Of a DNA stretch of 52,552 bases, positions 7,693-16,503 are shown one piece after another; position 1 is the stretch's first letter; every line of letters starts with the position of its first letter. The translations under genes and the position numbers were made by a program. The stretch is from Planctomycetaceae bacterium. GTDB taxonomy: Bacteria > Planctomycetota > Phycisphaerae > Phycisphaerales > SM1A02. The notes beneath the pieces were generated by a model. That model was given only the letters and a program-made list of their open reading frames with translations, searched no databases and was not told the DNA's origin. Location of the stretch: NCBI GenBank assembly GCA_947474065.1, contig CANJHD010000008.1, positions 1 to 52,552 on the forward strand, in the 5' to 3' direction.

Positions 7693-8547
7693 ATGAATGC
7701 GCCCTTCCGGGTCAAAATCACACCGACGACAGCAATTTCCACTCGTTTGCACCGTCTGGTGGACGTCGCTCGGCGCGCTCGGCTCATCCTTGCACTTGTA
7801 ACGGCGAGCGGCGCAGCGCTTTCATGCACCTCGCACCCAGGGACTGAAGCAGCATCCGCGCCGCAGTCGCCACTGCCACTCATAGAACTCGGTACGGGCA
7901 TCGTTGTCGATCGCTCTGCCGGCGAAGTCCGCGTGGAAGCCGAGGTTGCCGCAGATCGGGGCTGGCTTGAGCAGGCCGTCTGCAAGGCAGGAACGCGCGA
8001 GCACGAATCGCTCTTGGCTGTGACCGTTGCGCCAAGCAGGATTCATGCGGCGCTGCTCCTGCTTGGACTCCAACCGGGAGCGCCCGGCGAGTGGCGCGTG
8101 GCGCCCGGTGGATCTTCAGCTGTGCAGCGCATCGCGCCCACCGGTACGCCGCTCGAATTGTGGGTGCGCACGAGTAGTGGTGATGTGCCGCTCTCGTCGT
8201 GGATCCATGACCCAGTGAAGGGACAATCTTTCCCCGGTCATCCATGGGTCTTCGCAGGCTCACGCGTACGATCGAACACGAAGAGCATGGGACCCGGCGA
8301 GTACTACTTGGCAGATCGAACCGGCAGCGTCGTGGGCATCGTGACCTTCGGCGACGAGACGATCGCGTGCACATCAGTCATTTCTGATCAGGCGGAGGTC
8401 GACGCGCCCGAGTGGCAAGCGAATAGCGAACGGATGCCCGAGCCAGGAACCCGCGTCGAGCTCGTGATTCGTCGCGGGCATGACGTGGCGCCAGCAACGC
8501 CAGCAACAGCAGCAACACCCGCACCCCCCGCAGGTGCCGCGCCATGA
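7693..8547 (+). CDS. YdjY-domain putative lipoprotein
   Basis: A 284-residue protein. The ATG at 7693 has GGAG seven bases upstream. A hydrophobic segment ends at AALSC (Cys45), a plausible though not ideal lipobox, after a long basic N-terminal region. Residues about 65-150 match the YdjY domain, with LEQAVCKAGTREHESLL and IHAALLLLGLQPGAPGEW as hallmarks; the domain is widespread in planctomycetes and has no assigned function. The C-terminus is a low-complexity Ala/Pro/Thr tail. The stop overlaps the ruvC start (ATGA), so translation is probably coupled. Confidence 0.75.
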   Translation: MNAPFRVKITPTTAISTRLHRLVDVARRARLILALVTASGAALSCTSHPGTEAASAPQSPLPLIELGTGIVVDRSAGEVRVEAEVAADRGWLEQAVCKAGTREHESLLAVTVAPSRIHAALLLLGLQPGAPGEWRVAPGGSSAVQRIAPTGTPLELWVRTSSGDVPLSSWIHDPVKGQSFPGHPWVFAGSRVRSNTKSMGPGEYYLADRTGSVVGIVTFGDETIACTSVISDQAEVDAPEWQANSERMPEPGTRVELVIRRGHDVAPATPATAATPAPPAGAAP

Positions 8548-9050
8548 GATTCCTTGGCATCGATCCCGGTCTGCGAATCACGGGCTATGCGTGCGTGGAA
8601 CTTCGACCGGGGACGCCGGAACCAGCGCTTATCGAGGCGGGTGTTGTGCGCCTCAATGCCAAGGATTCGATTCCTGCACGGCTTCGGGCTTTGCACGAGG
8701 AACTCGGAGCGCTCATCAATGAACTGAATCCCGCGCGCATGGCGGTAGAAGAAGTGTTTGTGCACAGCGCGCATGTCAGTACGGCCGTCGTGATGGGGCA
8801 CGGCCGCGGAGTGGTGCTGCTTGCCGCCGCGCTGCGCGACCTGCCGATTGACGAATTTGCGCCCGCTGAGATTAAGAAGGCCCTAACTGGCCGCGGGCAG
8901 GCAAGCAAGGAACAGATGCAGCGCGCCGTCATGCAGCAATTCTCGTTGCGCACGCTCCCGGAGCCGCCGGACGTTGCCGATGCCATCGCGATCGCCGCAT
9001 GTGCTGCGCGTCGATTCACCGGCGCGCGACTAGGCTCCACCGCGCAATGA
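8544..9050 (+). CDS. ruvC: Crossover junction endodeoxyribonuclease RuvC
   Basis: A 168-residue RuvC that resolves Holliday junctions with RuvAB in recombination repair. The RNase H-like fold shows its acidic catalytic set: D7 in FLGIDPG, E69/E70 in AVEEVF, and D143 and D146 in PPDVADAIAIA. FVHSAHVSTAVVMGHGRGV and APAEIKKALTGRGQASKEQM are the family motifs. Length is normal. It overlaps the previous gene and trpE by ATGA at both ends. ruvA and ruvB are not in the window, and pairing with a tryptophan gene is unusual. Confidence 0.95.
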   Translation: MRFLGIDPGLRITGYACVELRPGTPEPALIEAGVVRLNAKDSIPARLRALHEELGALINELNPARMAVEEVFVHSAHVSTAVVMGHGRGVVLLAAALRDLPIDEFAPAEIKKALTGRGQASKEQMQRAVMQQFSLRTLPEPPDVADAIAIAACAARRFTGARLGSTAQ

Positions 9051-10570
9051 CAGCATCGGTTCCCATGTTTCTCGTTTCGCGACGCCTGATGAGCGATCAG
9101 CTCACGCCGGTGTTGGCATATCGACGGCTTGTTTCCGCTGACGACCGGGCCGCTCCGAGCTTTCTCTTTGAAAGCGTGGAGAACGGATCATCGGTTGGAC
9201 GGTGGTCGATGTTGGGTGCGCAGCCGATTCTGGAAGTGCTCGCGCGCGGGAATTCTGTCACTGTGCGAGATCGCGCGCGCGGCACCGAAGAGGTCAGTAC
9301 TGCCGCGAATCCTCTTGAAACAGTTCGACTGCTCGGTGCGCGCTTTACGCCGCATGCCATTGATGCCATGCCCGACGCATTCCACGGTGGATGGGTTGGA
9401 TTCTGCGCATTCGATGCAGTTCGCTGGCTTGAGCCAGGGAAGCTGCCATTTGCTGATGCGCCGCGCGATGATCGAAATCTTCCTGATATGCATTTCGGCA
9501 TGTATCGCGAAGTTGCCGTCTTTGATCATGTTGCCAAGGTGGTGCATGCGGTGATTTCCGTTCCGGCGGATGAGCACCCCGATCAGGCCAGTGCGCTTGC
9601 GCATGGTCGTGTTGCACTTGAGGCATTCTGCGCGCGACTGCTTGCCGGCGCGCCGCCACTGGCGCCAGGTGCCGTTGACCTTGATATTGCTGCGCGACCC
9701 GTCCCTGGCGAACGCGCTTCCATGACACGCGCGGAATTTGAAGATGCGGTGCGACGTGCGCAGGAATTGATCCGCGCTGGGGATGTATTTCAGGTGGTTC
9801 TCAGTCGACGCCAAGATCGCAGCACTGCGGCAGATCCGTTTGATATTTATCGCGCGCTGCGTGTGGTGAACCCAAGTCCGTACCAGATCTATTTACAGGC
9901 AGAAGGATGCATATTGGTGGCGTCGAGCCCCGAAATCCTCTGTCGTGTTCGCGGTCGCACGGTTGTCAATCGCCCGCTCGCAGGCACACGGCGCCGGGGC
10001 AGCACAGAGGCAGAGGATCGCGCGCTCGAAGTGGAATTGCTTGCCGATGAGAAGGAACGCGCCGAGCACGTGATGCTTGTTGACCTTGGGCGCAATGATG
10101 TTGGTCGCGTGTGTTTGCAGGGCACCGTCCGCGTGGATCGCTGCATGGAGGTTGAGCGTTACAGCCATGTCATGCACATCAGTTCAACGGTCACCGGCGA
10201 GCTGCGCGCGGATCTCGATTGCTGGGACGCATTGCGCGCCACGCTTCCCGTGGGCACGGTGAGCGGCGCGCCGAAGGTTCGCGCCATTCAGATCATTGAT
10301 GAACTGGAACCGGTGCGTCGTGGGCCGTATTCAGGCGGTATTGGCGCAGTTGGTTGGAACGGCGATATGGACATCGCACTCGCTCTGCGAACCATGGTGA
10401 TTCCTACGGCCGGACATGTGAACGGCGCGTCATGGGATGTGCACTTACAGGCGGGCGCTGGAGTGGTATTGGATTCGGTGCCTGCCTCAGAGTTTGAGGA
10501 GACGATCGCCAAGTGCGCAGGTCTTGGGCGCGCGATTGATTTGGCAGAGCGCGCATTCGGCGCCGCTTGA
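9047..10570 (+). CDS. trpE: Anthranilate synthase component I
   Basis: A 507-residue chorismate-utilising enzyme that makes anthranilate from chorismate using ammonia supplied by TrpG. Typical motifs appear in order: FLFESVENGSSVGRWSMLG near the N-terminus, FQVVLSRRQ, SPEILCRV, RPLAGTRRRG, and LPVGTVSGAPKVRAIQIIDELE with GPYSGGIGAVGW near the end. The choice of TrpE over PabB rests on the N-terminal motif and full length. The ATG at 9047 overlaps the ruvC stop; an ATG at 9065 is a possible alternative. No trpG or trpD follows; the next gene is on the other strand. Confidence 0.9.
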   Translation: MTASVPMFLVSRRLMSDQLTPVLAYRRLVSADDRAAPSFLFESVENGSSVGRWSMLGAQPILEVLARGNSVTVRDRARGTEEVSTAANPLETVRLLGARFTPHAIDAMPDAFHGGWVGFCAFDAVRWLEPGKLPFADAPRDDRNLPDMHFGMYREVAVFDHVAKVVHAVISVPADEHPDQASALAHGRVALEAFCARLLAGAPPLAPGAVDLDIAARPVPGERASMTRAEFEDAVRRAQELIRAGDVFQVVLSRRQDRSTAADPFDIYRALRVVNPSPYQIYLQAEGCILVASSPEILCRVRGRTVVNRPLAGTRRRGSTEAEDRALEVELLADEKERAEHVMLVDLGRNDVGRVCLQGTVRVDRCMEVERYSHVMHISSTVTGELRADLDCWDALRATLPVGTVSGAPKVRAIQIIDELEPVRRGPYSGGIGAVGWNGDMDIALALRTMVIPTAGHVNGASWDVHLQAGAGVVLDSVPASEFEETIAKCAGLGRAIDLAERAFGAA

Positions 10571-10594
10571 GCGACCACACACTCACGACTTCTC

Positions 10595-11476
10595 TCAATC
10601 GAGCGGAATGGGCGAATCATCGTCATTCGCGCGCTGTGCCGCGCGTTGCGCTGCGCGTTGCGCCGCGACGCGCCGTGGGTCCACCATCGCATCTTCGGTT
10701 GGGCTATCGCTCGGTGCCGTCAACGTTCGCTTCAGCGGCGGCGCTGCAAGAGCATCGCCCGCGCATGCTCCTTGATATGCAAGCAATCCACTCGCGGCAC
10801 CCCATGTTGCAGCCCCCGCAACGCGTAGCAAGATGACGATGGCCGTCGGCGCGTCCGCTGCGGTCACTATTTCTGCAAACATCACCACGCCCACGGCCGT
10901 GAAGATCAGTGGCATCAGGTACTTGGGTCGCTCGACTTCCAGAGCCATGCGGGCGATGACGGCATCAATCACTATCGAGCCGGCAATCAGTCCGAGCGCC
11001 ATGACGCCGAACCAAAGACCGCCGATAGCAAGGCGAATGACGCCGTCGAGCGTGGGTCCAATCGCGGACGCGAGTCCGAAATTCAGAAATATGAGAGCAA
11101 CGACGCCCATGCCCAACTCAACAAAGAGCAGGGTGCGGGCACGCATGAACTCCTGATTTGCGGAACTGGTCACCTTGGCCGGGAGTGCTTTCTCAGCATT
11201 TCGAAGGGCAAGGAGCCGCTGAACGCTGCCCAGTAGCGCGAGCAGAGCGAGCGGCGGGCCGACGCACGAAACCATAAAAAGCCCCAAAGGCGCTCCAAAG
11301 AGGAAGGCCTTGGAGTACGAGCGAAGCGACTCCGCGGCCGCATCGCGCCGACTTTCCTCGACCGCGACGCCTTCGAGCGTGTCCCGCACTGGCAGCCCGC
11401 ATTCTGGGCAGTTGGCGCTCTGAGCGGTGCCGCGCAGGTTGTAGCCGCACCCCCGGCATGGCAAATCGCTCGCCAC
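10595..11476 (-). CDS. Zinc-ribbon membrane protein, unknown function
   Basis: A 293-residue protein beginning with a GTG. Its N-terminus is a zinc ribbon, CRGCGYNLRG...CPECGL (residues 7-27), then a linker and about six hydrophobic helices (residues about 55-240). The C-terminus is charged and holds the short tandem repeat AAQRAAQRAAQRA. The N-terminal motif of type C-x2-CGYNLRG is common in planctomycete membrane proteins of unknown role. It converges on trpE, with a 24-base gap between stops. Confidence 0.7.
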   Translation of the reverse strand: MASDLPCRGCGYNLRGTAQSANCPECGLPVRDTLEGVAVEESRRDAAAESLRSYSKAFLFGAPLGLFMVSCVGPPLALLALLGSVQRLLALRNAEKALPAKVTSSANQEFMRARTLLFVELGMGVVALIFLNFGLASAIGPTLDGVIRLAIGGLWFGVMALGLIAGSIVIDAVIARMALEVERPKYLMPLIFTAVGVVMFAEIVTAADAPTAIVILLRVAGAATWGAASGLLAYQGACAGDALAAPPLKRTLTAPSDSPTEDAMVDPRRVAAQRAAQRAAQRANDDDSPIPLD

Positions 11477-11566
11477 CCCTGCGATGGCAGGGCGCTTCAG
11501 GCGGCGGGCGGGATCAGGGGTACTAGGAATTGGAAGTTCTCTTGAAATCGGTCAGGAATTTCACTG

Positions 11567-11596
11567 TGAACAAGGCGTACTGTGGCGAAGTATAAG
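11567..11596 (+). promoter_or_regulatory. Possible promoter for the S41 protease gene
   Basis: TATAAG at 11591-11596 is a good -10 element, and TGAACA at 11567-11572 is a moderate -35 with an 18-base spacer. The predicted start near 11603 leaves a leader of about 25 bases containing a GGAG ribosome binding site at 11617-11620. The -35 is weak, so this is tentative. Confidence 0.35.
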
Positions 11597-11628
11597 ACAC
11601 AGACTTCATGTTCATCGGAGACCTCATC

Positions 11629-14124
11629 ATGCCCCGTCCAATCGCCGACCGTTCACGCCGCAATTCCGCTGTCGCGGCAGTCGCGGCGTGTTGCTTGGGT
11701 GCTTCCTCATTCGCAACCCTCATTCAGGCATCGCCAGCGGCGGCACCAGCCCGTCCGACCACTCCCGTGTCGACGCCGGCGGCGCAAACTCCGCCCGCCG
11801 CGCCCTCGGCTCCGCCGACTGCCGCAGAGCCGTGGAGCGAACAACTGTGGGACGCCGCGCGAACTGGAAACCACAACCAAGTAGACCTGCTCCTTGAGCA
11901 TGTGCCCGCGGATGCGACCAGTGATACAGCGAAGCGTCTTCGTCAGTCGGTGACGCGCCGTGATGAACACGTGATCGCAACCTCAAAGAAGGTCGCGGAG
12001 CAGCGCATTGAAAAGGCAAAGGAGATGACCGATGCGGTCGCGGCCGGCAATGCAACCAAGGCTCTCATTGGTGCCGCTTACCTGAAGTTTCTTTCCACCG
12101 ATTGGAAGGTCGACTTAGCATCACCAGGCGTCAAGGCGACCATTGCGCTCGCCGATACAAAGATTGCGGAAGCCCGCGCCATTGGTGATTGGCTCTACGC
12201 AGAAGAACTTCTCAATCGCGTTCGTTCGCTCTATGAAGGTTCCACGCAGAAGGCAGAATTTCAGAAGTACGACGACGCGCTTGAGACCGATGTCAGCCGC
12301 CGCGTCATGTTGGTGCTTGAGTACGCGCCTCATGCCTGGTACGACCTGCGCAAGAAGCAGTACGAGCGCCTCGACGAGAAGGATCGCAAGGAACCATTTG
12401 CGGCTTTTAATGAGAAGGGCGATGACGATTGGAAGCAGACAATCGAAGGAATCAATGAGCGCATTCTTGCCGAAGCGCTGACGCAGATTGCCTCACAGCA
12501 CCTAGAGAATGTCGGTTGGAAACCGCTGATTGAGGGCGGACTTTCTATGGTGCATCAGTTGTCTACAACTCCTGCTCTGAAGGAGAAGTTTCCCACGCTC
12601 GGCGATGCAACACTCGTTGGTGCATTCGGCCACGCAGTTTCAGATCAGTCGACGGCGGTTGCTGCAATGCGCCCCGAAGAAGTGGACGCCAAGATCTTCA
12701 ATAAGGTGTTCGCTGCTTTGCGTGCGGCGAACGATGCCACCGTCAAGCTGCCAGTAGAAGTCATTGTTCGTGAGTTCGGCAATGGCGCCATGGCAACCAT
12801 GACCCATGACTTCGAGGATCCCTATACAGAGATCGTCTGGCCTGACCGCATGCGTCGCTTCAGTCAGGCGATCAAAGGAAACTTCGTTGGTGTTGGAATT
12901 CTGATTCGCCACAATGAGAAGCGCGAGATTGTCATCATCAATCCGCTTGACGGCAGTCCTTCAAAGCGCGCTGGTATTAAGCCGCAGGACAAGATCACCT
13001 CGGTGAACGGCATGAGCACCGCTGACTGGCCGCTCGACAAGGCTGTTGACACGATCACCGGACCTGCAGGCACTCCCGTGACTCTGGGAATCACTCGCGA
13101 GGGCGAGGCGAAAGCGATTGAGTATCCGCTTACCCGCGAGCGCATCAAGATGTACTCGGTGCAAGGCTGGAAAAAGACTGGATACAACGATCGCTTTGAA
13201 CCGCAATGGGATTGGTATGTCGATCCCGAGGACGGAATCGGCTATATCCGCCTGACCGGTTTCAATGAGGACACATTCACCGACTTCCTGAAGTCGATGC
13301 GCGAGATGTCTGCACAGCGCGATATCACGGGTCTCATCTTGGACCTGCGCGGCAATCCAGGCGGGCTGCTGCAGAGCGCCGTGTCGTTCGTTAATGCATT
13401 TCTACGCAGCGGCCGCATCGTGAGTGTTGAGGATCGCAACGGTCAGGAGTTGTACGCATTCACCGCTCAGCGGCAGCGTGCACCGCTTGCTGATGTGCCG
13501 ACCGTGGTTCTGATCAATGAGGGCAGTGCGAGCGCAAGTGAGATTGTCTCTGGCGCGCTTGAGGCCCATGATGTGGCAGTGGTCATCGGTGAGCGCAGCT
13601 TCGGCAAGGGCAGCGTGCAGGAAGTCCATGACATTGATGGTCGCGGCGCAGAAGCCAAGGCCAATGTGAAGTACACGGTTCAGCACTACCTGTTGCCAGC
13701 AAAGCCGGGCGAGACCAAGGGTCGCTTGGTTCACAAGAAGCCCGGGTCTGACGACTGGGGAGTTGTGCCGGACTACGTGGTGAAGTTGTCACCTGATCAG
13801 ATCGACGAGATCAACAAGATCCGCGCATCGGCGGACGATGTTCCGGAAGAGGCAGCCGACGGCATGGTTGAGGTTCCCGGTTCGTCCAAGACGCCGAGCG
13901 ACGAGCCAGCCTCGAACGGCAAGGTGGTGGAGAAGAAGGTCAAGGAACCCCGTGACCCCGCGGAACTTGTGATGAAGGGCATTGATCCTCAAGTTGAGAT
14001 GGCCGTGCTCCTGCTTCAGGGCCGAGCCCTTGGACAGGCGGAAAAGGCGCCAGCTTCCGCACCGGCAACTGCGCCTGCACAGCGCCCGGCGGCGCCGGAG
14101 GCTGGTGGCAAGGCTCGCTCGTGA
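11629..14124 (+). CDS. S41-family (CtpA/tail-specific) protease with PDZ domain
   Basis: An 831-residue exported protease. The ATG at 11629 has GGAG nine bases upstream; an in-frame ATG at 11608 lacks this. A signal segment (AVAAVAACCLGASS) is followed by an Ala/Pro/Thr linker and about 300 residues of helix-rich sequence of no known domain. A PDZ domain follows (about 420-510; NPLDGSPSKRAGIKPQDKI), then the peptidase domain. The Ser-Lys dyad is probably S635 in EGSASASEI and K660 in FGKGSVQ, 25 residues apart as in E. coli Prc (S430/K455). The Ala/Pro-rich C-terminal tail of about 130 residues is extra. Such proteases trim or degrade periplasmic proteins by their C-termini. Confidence 0.92.
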   Translation: MPRPIADRSRRNSAVAAVAACCLGASSFATLIQASPAAAPARPTTPVSTPAAQTPPAAPSAPPTAAEPWSEQLWDAARTGNHNQVDLLLEHVPADATSDTAKRLRQSVTRRDEHVIATSKKVAEQRIEKAKEMTDAVAAGNATKALIGAAYLKFLSTDWKVDLASPGVKATIALADTKIAEARAIGDWLYAEELLNRVRSLYEGSTQKAEFQKYDDALETDVSRRVMLVLEYAPHAWYDLRKKQYERLDEKDRKEPFAAFNEKGDDDWKQTIEGINERILAEALTQIASQHLENVGWKPLIEGGLSMVHQLSTTPALKEKFPTLGDATLVGAFGHAVSDQSTAVAAMRPEEVDAKIFNKVFAALRAANDATVKLPVEVIVREFGNGAMATMTHDFEDPYTEIVWPDRMRRFSQAIKGNFVGVGILIRHNEKREIVIINPLDGSPSKRAGIKPQDKITSVNGMSTADWPLDKAVDTITGPAGTPVTLGITREGEAKAIEYPLTRERIKMYSVQGWKKTGYNDRFEPQWDWYVDPEDGIGYIRLTGFNEDTFTDFLKSMREMSAQRDITGLILDLRGNPGGLLQSAVSFVNAFLRSGRIVSVEDRNGQELYAFTAQRQRAPLADVPTVVLINEGSASASEIVSGALEAHDVAVVIGERSFGKGSVQEVHDIDGRGAEAKANVKYTVQHYLLPAKPGETKGRLVHKKPGSDDWGVVPDYVVKLSPDQIDEINKIRASADDVPEEAADGMVEVPGSSKTPSDEPASNGKVVEKKVKEPRDPAELVMKGIDPQVEMAVLLLQGRALGQAEKAPASAPATAPAQRPAAPEAGGKARS

Positions 14125-14168
14125 GCGAGTGATCAGGCGTGGAATCCCGTGTAAATCTGTATAGAACC

Positions 14169-14203
14169 CGCACGCGGTTTCGGCATTGCCGGAACCGCGT
14201 GTG
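14169..14203. repeat. 16-base inverted repeat overlapping the pdhA promoter
   Basis: The arms 14169-14184 and 14188-14203 pair along 16 positions, two of them G-T, around a 3-base centre. The -35 hexamer of the predicted pdhA promoter (14186-14191) lies in the centre and right arm. It begins 45 bases after the S41 protease stop, so it could act as a terminator hairpin, but the following bases (TTCTATACTT) are a poor T tract. An operator that hides the -35 is an equally good reading. Confidence 0.5.
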
Positions 14204-14214
14204 CCTTCTATACT
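14186..14214 (+). promoter_or_regulatory. Sigma-70-type promoter TTGCCG-N17-TATACT for pdhABC
   Basis: The -35 TTGCCG is at 14186-14191 and the -10 TATACT at 14209-14214, with an ideal 17-base spacer. The start would be near 14221, about 70 bases before pdhA. The hexamers equal those at 7539-7566. The overlap with the inverted repeat suggests that the PDH operon is regulated. Confidence 0.6.
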
Positions 14215-14289
14215 TATGGGTCTGTTTGCGCTGCAGCCGTGATGGCGTTTGTCGCACGGCGCCTGTTTCCAGTTTGTACTGACTACACC

Positions 14290-15492
14290 ATGACGAGCCT
14301 TTCTAATCCAACCGCAGGCGGCGTTTCCGCTCCGGGATCATCGCAATCGGATGTTCATGCCAAGGTGTACGGCGATGCCGAACACTTGCAAGTTCCAGCC
14401 GCAGCCGCCCACGTGTCCACTGAGAAGATGCTTGACTGGTTCAAGCAGATGCTTCTGATCCGCGAGTTTGAACTTCGCTGCATGCAGGCGTACCAAGAGA
14501 AGAAGATCGGTGGCTTCTGCCACGTCTACATCGGCCAAGAGGCGGTCGCCGTTGGCTGCACCGCAGCGGTCGAGCACAAGGATCCCATCGTTACTGCATA
14601 CCGCGACCACGGCCACGCCTTGGCGCGCGGCATGGATCCCAAGCACTGCATGGCAGAAATGTTCGGTCGTGTCGGCGGCTGCGCCAAGGGCAAGGGCGGG
14701 TCGATGCACATGTTCGACCGCGACAACAATCTGTACGGTGGTCACGGCATCGTCGGCGCACAGACGCCGCTCGGTGCAGGACTCGCCTTTGGGTGCAAGT
14801 ACATCGATGAAGTGATTGAGGGCAAGGCGAATTCGCGCGTTTCGTTGTGCTTCTTGGGTGACGGCGCACTGAATCAGGGCGCGTTCCATGAAGCGATGAA
14901 CCTGGCTGGCCTATTCGACATTCCGGTGATCTACGTGGTTGAGAACAACGGCTACTCCATGGGCACCGCCATTGCGCGCGGCACCACGATGGCCCACTCG
15001 CTGATCACCAAGGCTGCCGGCTACGGAATCGACGGCTACGTGGTGGATGGCATGGATGTCGTCGGCGTGTACGCGGACATGAAGCGCATCGCTGACAAGT
15101 GCCGCGCCACCAGTCGTCCGGCATTCGTTGATATGCGCACTTACCGCTACAAGGGTCACTCAATGAGTGATCCGCGCAAGTACCGCACCAAGGAAGAAGA
15201 GGAGGTGTTCGAGAAGCACGACCCAATTGGTCGCCTCGAAGCACGCCTCAAGGCTGCTGGGAAGCTGACCGACGACAGCCTGAAGGCAATGCAGAAGGAC
15301 GTGCGCGATACCGTGCGCGATGCAGTTGCCTGGAGCGACGAGAGCCCGATCCCGCCGATGGCCGAGTTGTTTCACGATGTATTCGTTGAGCCATGGGGCC
15401 CGTACACCGGGAGCAGTCAGCCGCAGATGAACGGTGGAACGGCGAATCAGCCATCCATGCGCACGATCGATACCAAAGAGGAGTTGTCATGA
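14290..15492 (+). CDS. pdhA: Pyruvate dehydrogenase E1 component, alpha subunit
   Basis: A 400-residue E1-alpha subunit that, with E1-beta, decarboxylates pyruvate using thiamine diphosphate. The ThDP-Mg motif is GDGALNQGAFHEAMNLAGLF...VVENN, and YRDHGHALARG, KGKGGSMHMF and YRYKGHSMSDP are the family landmarks. An N-terminal extension of about 40 residues precedes the conserved core. The ATG at 14290 was chosen over the one at 14239 because it directly follows the noncoding leader and opens a normal MTSLSNPT start. The stop overlaps pdhB by ATGA. A branched-chain 2-oxoacid dehydrogenase is the only real alternative; the PDH call follows from the overall motif match. Confidence 0.92.
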   Translation: MTSLSNPTAGGVSAPGSSQSDVHAKVYGDAEHLQVPAAAAHVSTEKMLDWFKQMLLIREFELRCMQAYQEKKIGGFCHVYIGQEAVAVGCTAAVEHKDPIVTAYRDHGHALARGMDPKHCMAEMFGRVGGCAKGKGGSMHMFDRDNNLYGGHGIVGAQTPLGAGLAFGCKYIDEVIEGKANSRVSLCFLGDGALNQGAFHEAMNLAGLFDIPVIYVVENNGYSMGTAIARGTTMAHSLITKAAGYGIDGYVVDGMDVVGVYADMKRIADKCRATSRPAFVDMRTYRYKGHSMSDPRKYRTKEEEEVFEKHDPIGRLEARLKAAGKLTDDSLKAMQKDVRDTVRDAVAWSDESPIPPMAELFHDVFVEPWGPYTGSSQPQMNGGTANQPSMRTIDTKEELS

Positions 15493-16478
15493 GTGCAGTA
15501 CGTGAAATTGAATACCGTGATGCGCTCCGTGAAGCGATGAGTGAAGAAATGCGCCGTGATAAGCGCGTGTTCCTCTTGGGCGAAGAAGTTGCCGAATACA
15601 ACGGCGCGTACAAGATCAGCCGTGGCATGCTCGAGGAATTCGGGGCGCGCCGCGTGATTGACACTCCTATTTCTGAGAGTGGATTTGCTGGCCTCGCCAT
15701 CGGCGCCGCAATGATGGGTCTGAAGCCTGTCGTGGAGTTCATGAGTTGGTCGTTCAGCCTTGTGGCTGCCGACCCCATCTTGAACAACGCCCCGAAGATG
15801 CTCTACATGTCTGGCGGCCAGTTTGGCTGCCCGGTGGTGTTCCGTGGCAACGACGGCGCGGGCGGTCAGCTTGGCAGCACCCATAGTTGGTGTGTTGAAG
15901 GCCTGTTCTCCAACGTTCCCGGCATCAAGATTGCGATCCCTTCCAATCCGTATGACGCGAAAGGCCTTCTCAAGACGGCTATTCGCGGCAGCGACCCGGT
16001 CTTCTTCCTAGAGAGCGAGCGCATGCTCGGTAACAAGGGAGAAGTGCCGGAGGAGGAGTACCTCATTCCATTCGGTCAGGCAAAGGTGATCCGTTCCGGC
16101 ACCGACTGCACACTTGCAAGTTGGGGCCGCCCCGTGCATTTCTGCATGGAAGCAGCTGAAGAAATGCAGAAATTGGGCATTTCCTGCGAAGTGATCGACC
16201 TGCGCACCGTTCGTCCACTCGACATTGGAACAGTGGTTCGCAGCGTCAAGAAGACCGGCGCGTGCGTGGTGGTGGATCAGTCCTGGAGCTTTGGTAGCCC
16301 GGGAAGTGAAGTCGCATCACAGGTGCATCGCCACTGCTTTGATGACCTTGACAATTATGTGCACCGCGTCCATTCCGCGGATGTGCCAACTCCGTATGCC
16401 ACGAACCTTGAGCAGGAATACTTGCCGAACGCGCGCAAGATTGCTGAAGCAGTTCGTAGTGCTACATACAACCTCTGA
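15489..16478 (+). CDS. pdhB: Pyruvate dehydrogenase E1 component, beta subunit
   Basis: A 329-residue transketolase-like beta subunit. Motifs include LGEEVAEYNGAYKISRGM, TPISESGFAGLAIGAAMMG, VVFRGNDGAGGQLGSTHS and the C-terminal domain with IDLRTVRPLD. It forms the heterotetrameric E1 with PdhA and supplies part of the ThDP site. The start ATG overlaps the pdhA stop by four bases, which implies coupled translation and balanced subunit amounts. The stop at 16478 is 25 bases before pdhC. Confidence 0.94.
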   Translation: MSAVREIEYRDALREAMSEEMRRDKRVFLLGEEVAEYNGAYKISRGMLEEFGARRVIDTPISESGFAGLAIGAAMMGLKPVVEFMSWSFSLVAADPILNNAPKMLYMSGGQFGCPVVFRGNDGAGGQLGSTHSWCVEGLFSNVPGIKIAIPSNPYDAKGLLKTAIRGSDPVFFLESERMLGNKGEVPEEEYLIPFGQAKVIRSGTDCTLASWGRPVHFCMEAAEEMQKLGISCEVIDLRTVRPLDIGTVVRSVKKTGACVVVDQSWSFGSPGSEVASQVHRHCFDDLDNYVHRVHSADVPTPYATNLEQEYLPNARKIAEAVRSATYNL

Positions 16479-16503
16479 CCCGCAGCTGCTGAACAGGATT
16501 CCC

